A DNA stretch of 64,000 bases, from assembly GCA_963800285.1 (NCBI GenBank), contig CAWDAL010000014.1, forward strand, positions 186,001 through 250,000. Reading direction: 5' to 3'. Below are positions 59,191-64,000 of this stretch, piece after piece. Source of the stretch: DASUPK01 sp963800285. Lineage in GTDB: Bacteria > Actinomycetota > Thermoleophilia > Solirubrobacterales > 70-9. The notes beneath the pieces are model-generated. The model was not told where the DNA came from. It worked only from the letters and a program-made list of their open reading frames with translations, and ran no database searches. Positions within the stretch are counted from its first letter, which is position 1. Every line of letters begins with the position of its first letter. Both the position numbers and the translations under genes were made by a program.

Positions 59191-60076
59191 CCCCGTCCTG
59201 GGCCTGGTAGTGGTGCAGGAAGATCTCCTCGAGGGAGGGCTCGCGACTGGTCAGCGAGATCACGTGATGCGGGGCGAGGGCCTCGATCAGCGGGCCAACC
59301 TCGCCGCCCACCTCGAAGCGCAGAGTGTGCTCGCCGGCGCGGGTCACCTGCACTCCCGGCAGCGAGTCGACCTCGGGAGGTGTGCCATCGAATGTCGCCT
59401 CGACACGATGGGCGCCGAGGTGGCGCATCTCCGCCAGGGTCCCCTCGTCGACGAGGCGGCCATTGCTCAGGATCCCCACCCGGTCGCAGAGCGCCTCGAC
59501 CTCGCTGAGGATGTGCGAGGAGAGGAATACCGTCTGTCCGCGCTCCTTCGCCTCGTGCACGCTGTCGCGGAACGCAACCTCCATCAGCGGATCGAGCCCG
59601 CTCGTCGGCTCGTCGAGGATCAGCAGGTCCGCCCGGGTGGCGAGGGCGGCCACGAGCTGCACCTTCTGCCGGTTGCCCTTCGACAGCGCCCGGACCCGCT
59701 TCGAGGTGTCGAGCTTGAAGCGCTCCACCAGCCGGTCGCGGTAGGCCTCGTCCGTTCCGCCGTGCAGCCGGGCCAGGAACTCGAAGGTCTCGGCCGCGGT
59801 CAGCTTCGGCCACAGGAACGGCTCGCCCGGCACGTAGGCGACCCTGCGATGGGCAGGCACCGGCCGGCCCCAGGCATCCGTGCCGAAGATCTCCGCCCGG
59901 CCGGCGCTCGGGCGGTGCAGTCCGAGCAGCAGCCGGATGGTGGTCGTCTTCCCCGCGCCGTTCGGCCCGAGGTAGCCGTAGACCTCGCCCTCGCCGACCG
60001 AGAGGTCGAGCGAGTCCAGCGCGACCGTCTCGCCGTAGCGCTTGGTCAGTCCCTTGGTGTGGATCGCGTCGGCCAC
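59177..60076 (-). CDS. ABC transporter ATP-binding protein (DrrA-like)
   Basis: A 299-aa ATPase. Walker A is GPNGAGKTTT, the Q loop lies in VAYVPGEPFLWPKLT, the signature is ALSKGNRQKVQLVAAL (a variant LSKGN, as in DrrA-type proteins), Walker B is LLILDEPTSGLD and the H loop is VFLSSHILSEVE. The C-terminal 80 residues form an accessory domain (VEATFDGTPPEVDSLPG). GTG start at 60076. It powers the permease downstream. It starts 7 nt after the AhpD-like gene stop. Confidence 0.93.
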   Translation of the reverse strand: MADAIHTKGLTKRYGETVALDSLDLSVGEGEVYGYLGPNGAGKTTTIRLLLGLHRPSAGRAEIFGTDAWGRPVPAHRRVAYVPGEPFLWPKLTAAETFEFLARLHGGTDEAYRDRLVERFKLDTSKRVRALSKGNRQKVQLVAALATRADLLILDEPTSGLDPLMEVAFRDSVHEAKERGQTVFLSSHILSEVEALCDRVGILSNGRLVDEGTLAEMRHLGAHRVEATFDGTPPEVDSLPGVQVTRAGEHTLRFEVGGEVGPLIEALAPHHVISLTSREPSLEEIFLHHYQAQDGDGGG

Positions 60077-60083
60077 GGCGCGA

Positions 60084-60560
60084 CTATGCCACCTGCTGGA
60101 GTGCCGGCTGGTAGTGACCGGGCTCGACCCGCGCCGTGATGCAGAGGCGGTTCCAGGAATTGATCGCCGTGATCGCGAGGACGAGCTGGGCGAGCTCCTC
60201 GTCGTCGGGGAAGTGATCGCCCACGCGGCCCCAGACTTCGTCCGGCACATGTCCGTCGGCGATCAGCGTCATCGCCTCACAGAGCTCGAGCGCCGCACGC
60301 TCGCGGTCCTCGTAGAGCGGGCTCTCTCGCCAGGCATCCAGCGCGTAGAGGCGTTCCTCCGTCTCGCCCTCGGCTCGGGCGTCCTTCCAGTGCATGTCGA
60401 TGCAGAACGCACAACCGTTGATCTGCGAAGCCCGCAGGCTCACCAGGTTGTGCACCCGGGCGTCGAGCTCGATCGAGCCCTGGAACCTCATCAACGCCGC
60501 AATAGGCTTGCCCGCGACCTGGGCGACCTGGATCCGCTTGGCGGGGAACGTCGTTTCCAT
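60084..60560 (-). CDS. AhpD/carboxymuconolactone decarboxylase-like alkylhydroperoxidase
   Basis: A 158-aa CMD-fold protein. The redox or proton-relay site is INGCAFCIDMHWKDAR (CxxC-x-x-x-H). Remaining helices are ETEERLYALDAWRESPLYEDRERAALELCEAMT and LVLAITAINSWNRLCIT. Members reduce peroxides or act as thiol reductases. An ideal AAGGAG site 6 nt before the ATG at 60560 fixes the start. It follows the epimerase gene by 37 nt on the same strand. Confidence 0.92.
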   Translation of the reverse strand: METTFPAKRIQVAQVAGKPIAALMRFQGSIELDARVHNLVSLRASQINGCAFCIDMHWKDARAEGETEERLYALDAWRESPLYEDRERAALELCEAMTLIADGHVPDEVWGRVGDHFPDDEELAQLVLAITAINSWNRLCITARVEPGHYQPALQQVA

Positions 60561-60597
60561 GGTGATCTCCTTCGTCGTTCGTGTTCTTTGAGGAACG

Positions 60598-61572
60598 TCA
60601 GGCGGTCCGCAAGGCGAGAGTTTGGAACGACGCCGGCGCCTCGGTGAGCGCCTCCCGGAAGCCCTCCCGCCAGCTGGCGTAGAGCGGCTGCCAGCGCAGC
60701 TCGCGCTTGGCCTTGGCGTTGGAGGAGCCCGTGATCCGGGTCGACATCGAGGCGATCGCCTCCCCCGCGGCAAGCCGGCCCAGCCATCCCGGCAGGCGCC
60801 GTGGCTGCTTTGCGCCGAGGACGTCGGCCAGGTAGGGCAGCCAGTCCGCCACGGGCGCGGGGTCGTCGTCGACGACGTTGTAGAGGCCGGGCGCGCCGCG
60901 CTCGAGCGCCAGGACCGTGGCGGCCGCCGCATCGTCGATGTGCACGAATGACCAGACTCCGCTCCCGCCGCCGAGCAGGGGCAGGCGCCTCCTGCGGACC
61001 TGCTCGACGTAGTCGGTCGAGAAGGCCGTGCCCGGGCCGTAGAGGCTGCCGTAGCGCAGGACCAATCCCTCCAGTGGCGCCTCGGTGATCCTGCGCTCGA
61101 GGTACTGGATCGCCTCGAGCGAGCGGCGCATGGTCTTCGGCGGGCTCGGGTCCAGGACGTCCTCCTCGGTCTTCACCGACCCGCCATCGCGCGGATTGGT
61201 CCAGCCCGTGTACCCCTGCGCGATCACGCGCCGGACGCGGGCGATCTCCGCCGCTCGGAGCAGGTAGGTGTTGCCCTTGGTCCGCAGCTCGTTGGTGCGC
61301 GCGAACGCCCGGTCGAAGTTCCGCAGGTTCGTGGCACCGGCCAGGGCGGTCATCTCGTTGACCACCACCTCCGGCTCCACCAGTCGCACCGCCTTGATCA
61401 CGGCCTCCTGATCGAGGCCGTCGACCACGAGCGGATGGGCGCCGAGCATCTCCAGGTCCTCGATCCCCTTGTGCGAGCTGGTGGTGGCGACCACGTCGTG
61501 TCCGGCCGAGATCAATTGCGGGATCAGCCGCCGGCCGATCGCTCCGCTCCCGCCTGCCAGATAGACCCTCAT
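60598..61572 (-). CDS. NAD-dependent epimerase/dehydratase family protein (paralogue 1)
   Basis: A 324-aa extended-SDR protein. The Rossmann loop is VYLAGGSGAIGRRLIPQL. Further conserved segments are VVDGLDQEAVIKAV, TNELRTKGNTYLLRAA, VLRYGSLYGPGTAF and FVHIDDAAAATVLALERG. The usual YxxxK is not evident: TGWTN and YLERR occupy that zone, so the catalytic Tyr may be missing or displaced. It is about 50 percent identical by eye to the gene at 62066 (shared YNVVDDDPAPV / YNIVDDDPAPV, SNAKAKRELRW / SNAKAKRELGW). ATGA overlap with the SRPBCC gene. Confidence 0.88.
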   Translation of the reverse strand: MRVYLAGGSGAIGRRLIPQLISAGHDVVATTSSHKGIEDLEMLGAHPLVVDGLDQEAVIKAVRLVEPEVVVNEMTALAGATNLRNFDRAFARTNELRTKGNTYLLRAAEIARVRRVIAQGYTGWTNPRDGGSVKTEEDVLDPSPPKTMRRSLEAIQYLERRITEAPLEGLVLRYGSLYGPGTAFSTDYVEQVRRRRLPLLGGGSGVWSFVHIDDAAAATVLALERGAPGLYNVVDDDPAPVADWLPYLADVLGAKQPRRLPGWLGRLAAGEAIASMSTRITGSSNAKAKRELRWQPLYASWREGFREALTEAPASFQTLALRTA

Positions 61573-62069
61573 CGCTTCTCCTCCTTCTGATTGCCTCCAT
61601 CGTGCGCGCCCGCTCCATTCCCACGGCCGGCAAGCGTCTCGGCGAGTCGCTGCAGGGACCTGGCGTTGGCCCGGCGAATGACCGCACGCGTCACCGGCGC
61701 GGCGATCCGCTCGATCAACGGCGCCTCGAGCCATTCGAACCTGAAGCTGATCCGGGTCCCGTACGCCGGGATGTCCTCGAGCAGGTAGGTGCCACGGGTG
61801 TGCCGGTGGCCGCCACCGCTCACCGACTCCTCGGTGGTCGAGACCGGGCGCTTGGCGTCGGTGACCTCCATCTCGAGCCGGTCCTCGGTCAGGCGAGGAC
61901 CCTTGACGAGCATCCGCGCCCGCGCGCCGACTCCCCGCTCCGGGCCATCGAGGCGCCAGTCGACGAGCAGGTGGTCGGTGAACTCCTCGTGGTTGCCGAG
62001 AACGTCGAGGAAGTCGAAGATCTCCTCGCGCCGCTGGGGCACCTCGATCTCAACGGTCACCGGCTTCAT
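61569..62069 (-). CDS. SRPBCC (START/Bet v1-like) family protein
   Basis: A 166-aa helix-grip protein: VEIEVPQRREEIFDFLDVLGNHEEFTDHLLVDW, then GVGARARMLVKGPRLTEDRLEMEV and TYLLEDIPAYGTRISFRFEWLEAPLIERIA, closing with the long C-terminal helix (RANARSLQRLAETLAG). It likely binds a hydrophobic ligand (polyketide-, sterol- or lipid-like). ATGA overlaps link it on both sides to epimerase paralogues. No catalytic motif is evident. Confidence 0.9.
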   Translation of the reverse strand: MKPVTVEIEVPQRREEIFDFLDVLGNHEEFTDHLLVDWRLDGPERGVGARARMLVKGPRLTEDRLEMEVTDAKRPVSTTEESVSGGGHRHTRGTYLLEDIPAYGTRISFRFEWLEAPLIERIAAPVTRAVIRRANARSLQRLAETLAGRGNGAGAHDGGNQKEEKR

Positions 62070-63028
62070 CTGCTGCCCACCTCGCCGAGAGCGGGCGCGG
62101 AGGAGCGCGATCCGTAAGCGACCGCGAAGCCCTCACGCCAGCTCGGGTAGCGCAGGGTCCAGCCGAGCTCGCGCTTCGCCTTCGCGTTCGAGGCGCCGCG
62201 GATGGTCGACTCCATCATCACCGTGGCTTCGCCACCGACCAGGCGCGCGAGCCATACCGGGAGCCGGCGCGGCGGCTTCGCGCCGAGCACCTCAGCGGCG
62301 ACCGGGAGCCACTCGCGCACCGGCGCCGGATCGTCGTCGACGATGTTGTAGATCGCCGGGCCGTCGTGTTCGAGGGCGAGCACGGTCGCCGCGGCCGCGT
62401 CGTCGAGGTGGATCCAGGAGAAGACGCCGTCTCCGTCGCCGACGATCGGGAACCGCCGCTTTCGAATCGGCTCGATCAGCCCGTCGTTTGCGGCGCCGTA
62501 GAAGGCCCCGTAGCGAAGCGCGACGCCCCCCGCTGCGACGACCGCTTCGTCGAGGTAGTTCATCGCGGCGATCGTCTCGCGCATCCCCTTCACCGGAGTC
62601 GGGTCGAGCGGATCGTCCTCGGTCTTTACGGGCCCACCCTCGCGCGCGTAGCGCCCGTAGCTGGCGCCGCTCTGCGCGACGAACCGTGGAACGCCCACCT
62701 CGCGCGCCGCCGCGATCAGCGCGTCGGTGCCAGCGGTCCGAAGCCGGTTGGTCGCGACGAAGCCGCGATCGAGGTTCCGGGACAGCTTCACCTCTGCCAG
62801 CGCGGTGGCCTCGTGGACGATCGCGTCGGGCCTCGCGTCCACGATCGCCATGCGCACGGCCTCGCGGTCGAGCAGGTCGAGCTCGAGCGGCTCGGCGCCC
62901 TGCGCTCTCAGCCGCTCGGCGCTGGCAGGTGATCTGAACGTGCCGACCACCTCGTGTCCTGCGTCGATCAGCTGGGGGACGAGGCGGGTGCCGATCGCCC
63001 CGCTGGCTCCGGTGACGAAGACCTTCAT
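62066..63028 (-). CDS. NAD-dependent epimerase/dehydratase family protein (paralogue 2)
   Basis: A 320-aa extended SDR. The motif VFVTGASGAIGTRLVPQL is followed by LELDLLDREAVRMAI, FVAQSGASYGRYAREGG, VALRYGAFYGAANDG and FSWIHLDDAAAATVLALEHDG. The catalytic Tyr/Lys region is not the standard YxxxK but contains SYGRYAREG. It is a close paralogue of the gene at 60598, with SRPBCC between them. The ATG at 63028 has AAAGGAG 6 nt upstream. Its start overlaps the small membrane gene stop (ATGA). Confidence 0.9.
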   Translation of the reverse strand: MKVFVTGASGAIGTRLVPQLIDAGHEVVGTFRSPASAERLRAQGAEPLELDLLDREAVRMAIVDARPDAIVHEATALAEVKLSRNLDRGFVATNRLRTAGTDALIAAAREVGVPRFVAQSGASYGRYAREGGPVKTEDDPLDPTPVKGMRETIAAMNYLDEAVVAAGGVALRYGAFYGAANDGLIEPIRKRRFPIVGDGDGVFSWIHLDDAAAATVLALEHDGPAIYNIVDDDPAPVREWLPVAAEVLGAKPPRRLPVWLARLVGGEATVMMESTIRGASNAKAKRELGWTLRYPSWREGFAVAYGSRSSAPALGEVGSR

Positions 63029-63327
63029 GCTGGCTCCTTTCCTGGATCGAATGCCGAATGCGTGAGCTGCGGCGATCCCGCGCCGCTGCGCGGGCGCAGG
63101 CCCCGCAGCAGCCGGACGGCGACCGCGACCGGTGCCGTGACCAGCGCGATCGCGACCAGCGGCAGCGCCAGTGCGAGCAGCGCGGCGCCAGTCAGAACGA
63201 GGATCGGTATCGACAGCGGGAAGACCCCGACCACGACAACCCCGAGGCCGACAGCCCACATCGAGAGCTCGTCGAACCCTTCGGGCCTCCTGCGTGCGAT
63301 GTCTTCGGATCCGTTCATCCGCCTCAT
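63025..63327 (-). CDS. Small two-TM membrane protein
   Basis: A 100-aa protein: polar N terminus (RRMNGSEDIARRRPEGFDEL), then two or three closely packed hydrophobic segments (MWAVGLGVVVVGVFPLSIPILVLTGAALLALALPLVAIALVT; position about 25-70) and a basic tail. The start overlaps the MFS stop (TGATG) and its stop overlaps the epimerase ATG (ATGA), so it is coupled on both sides. Family not recognised. Confidence 0.75.
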   Translation of the reverse strand: MRRMNGSEDIARRRPEGFDELSMWAVGLGVVVVGVFPLSIPILVLTGAALLALALPLVAIALVTAPVAVAVRLLRGLRPRSGAGSPQLTHSAFDPGKEPA

Positions 63328-64000
63328 CAAGTCTCGGTTTGCTCTTCGAAGAGGGACGGAGCGCGCTCCTCCCGCGTGACATGCGCATCGCGCGGAGCAC
63401 GCCAGAGGACGAAGACCGCCGCGACGGCGACCGAGGCTGCGGCGATCACCATCGCCAGGCCGAGGCCGTCCACGAAGGCGTCCTGCGCGGTCGAGGCGAG
63501 GGTCGCGCCCTGGGGTCCGATCCGATCGGCGATCGCGAGTGCCGCGGGCAGCGCGTCCTTCGCGTGGTCCGCGAACTGGGCGGGCAGATGGGTGGTGGCC
63601 CCCTCGACACCCGACTGGTAGCGGCCAGTGAGCGCGCTGCCCAGGACCGCGATCCCGAGCGCGCCGCCCACCTCGCGCGCCAGATCGTTGACCGCCGAGG
63701 CCACGCCCTGCTTCGCCTTCGGCAGCGAGGAGACGATCGCCGTGGTCGCCGGCGTCGTGGCGAGCGCCATCCCTACGCCCAGGGGAACCAACCCGGCCAG
63801 CAGCAGCCAGTAGCTCGAGACGCGGTCCGCCGTGGAGAGCACGAAGAACCCGCCGGACATGAGCACAAGCCCGACGGGTGCGACAAGCGCCGGACCGAAG
63901 TGCTCCAGCAGCTTCGGCACCCGCGGCGAGAGGCCCATCATCGCGACGGCCAGCGGCGCCAAGGCGATCCCGGCGACGAGGGGCGAGTACCCCAGGACGA
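63327..64000 (-). CDS. MFS drug:H+ antiporter DHA2 (EmrB/QacA-like), C-terminal part
   Basis: The C-terminal third of an MFS exporter; the N terminus lies beyond the right edge. Seen are LGYSPLVAGIALAPLAVAMM, the family-type GPALVAPVGLVLMSGGFFV, VPLGVGMALATTPATTAIVSSLPKAKQGVASAVNDLAREVGGALGIAVLGS (the conserved G-x-A-S-A-x-x-x-x-x-R-x-x-G-G-A-x-G-x-A motif of DHA2) and a last helix FVDGLGLAMVIAAASVAVAAVFVLW. It is the first visible gene of the long minus-strand run. Confidence 0.92.
   Translation of the reverse strand, partial: VLGYSPLVAGIALAPLAVAMMGLSPRVPKLLEHFGPALVAPVGLVLMSGGFFVLSTADRVSSYWLLLAGLVPLGVGMALATTPATTAIVSSLPKAKQGVASAVNDLAREVGGALGIAVLGSALTGRYQSGVEGATTHLPAQFADHAKDALPAALAIADRIGPQGATLASTAQDAFVDGLGLAMVIAAASVAVAAVFVLWRAPRDAHVTREERAPSLFEEQTET

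Overview
The window is about 64 kb of uniformly GC-rich, tightly packed bacterial chromosome. Actinobacterial PHO-box repeats (11-nt TTCACC-type units), a cytochrome bcc plus caa3-type oxidase cluster, a DUF1360 protein, many GTG starts and stop/start overlaps point to Actinomycetota. The gene mix (type III glutamine synthetase, HXXEE, DUF2855, TMEM175-like proteins) fits Thermoleophilia/Solirubrobacterales best, but that placement is inference. No rRNA, tRNA, CRISPR array, prophage or insertion sequence was seen.

Layout. 1-3.5 kb: a phosphate-starvation island read on the minus strand. It holds pstS (cut by the left edge), a receiver-less paralogue of the PhoB DNA-binding domain, a short membrane-anchored PstS-like protein and a full PhoB/PhoP response regulator. 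Triple PHO boxes precede the first three. A further PHO box on the plus strand points at a strong terminator and may drive a small RNA or a leader. 3.5-8.8 kb: CDF metal efflux pump, UppP, M23 peptidase, crotonase, HXXEE protein, with a tandem 87-bp REP-like repeat that recurs at 11.06 kb. 8.8-19.4 kb: AbiEi/DUF559 protein, HD hydrolase, EamA exporter, YjbQ, a second crotonase with a lipoate-ligase-family protein, an MFS transporter with a long coiled-coil tail, HAD phosphatase and GH15 glucan hydrolase. 19.4-25.7 kb: a coupled minus-strand operon of a PoxB-like TPP enzyme, an enolase-superfamily enzyme, a large FAD/Fe-S oxidoreductase and a zinc-ribbon peptide. 26.8-35 kb: the respiratory cluster ctaC-ctaD-ctaE-(133 aa)-qcrC-(41 aa)-qcrA-qcrB on the minus strand, converging with ctaG. 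35-43 kb: small membrane proteins, sulfotransferase, phosphoesterase, TMEM175-like channel, a diguanylate cyclase and VOC proteins. 43-53 kb: type III glutamine synthetase with a structured leader and terminator, a MarR-GNAT fusion behind a palindromic operator, a wax-ester-synthase-like acyltransferase, a GAF-GGDEF protein, DUF2855, a Na+/H+ antiporter and a cupin. 53-64 kb: acyl-CoA synthetase, flavodoxin, DMT transporter, then a long minus-strand run (MFS, small membrane protein, two epimerase paralogues around a SRPBCC protein, AhpD-like protein, ABC exporter, NDH-2).

How the genes work together. The left end senses and imports phosphate. The centre is the electron-transport chain (QcrCAB and caa3 oxidase, with NDH-2 at 56-57 kb and PoxB/FAD-FeS dehydrogenases as likely quinone-reducing entries). 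Most operons are translationally coupled by ATGA, GTGA or TGATG overlaps. Convergent neighbours very often share or abut their stop codons (four pairs share one CTAG).

Caveat. At least seven genes are interrupted by single-base indels, nearly all an extra G or C in a G/C run, with strong protein continuity on both sides. I treat these as probable sequencing or assembly errors and give one span per gene.
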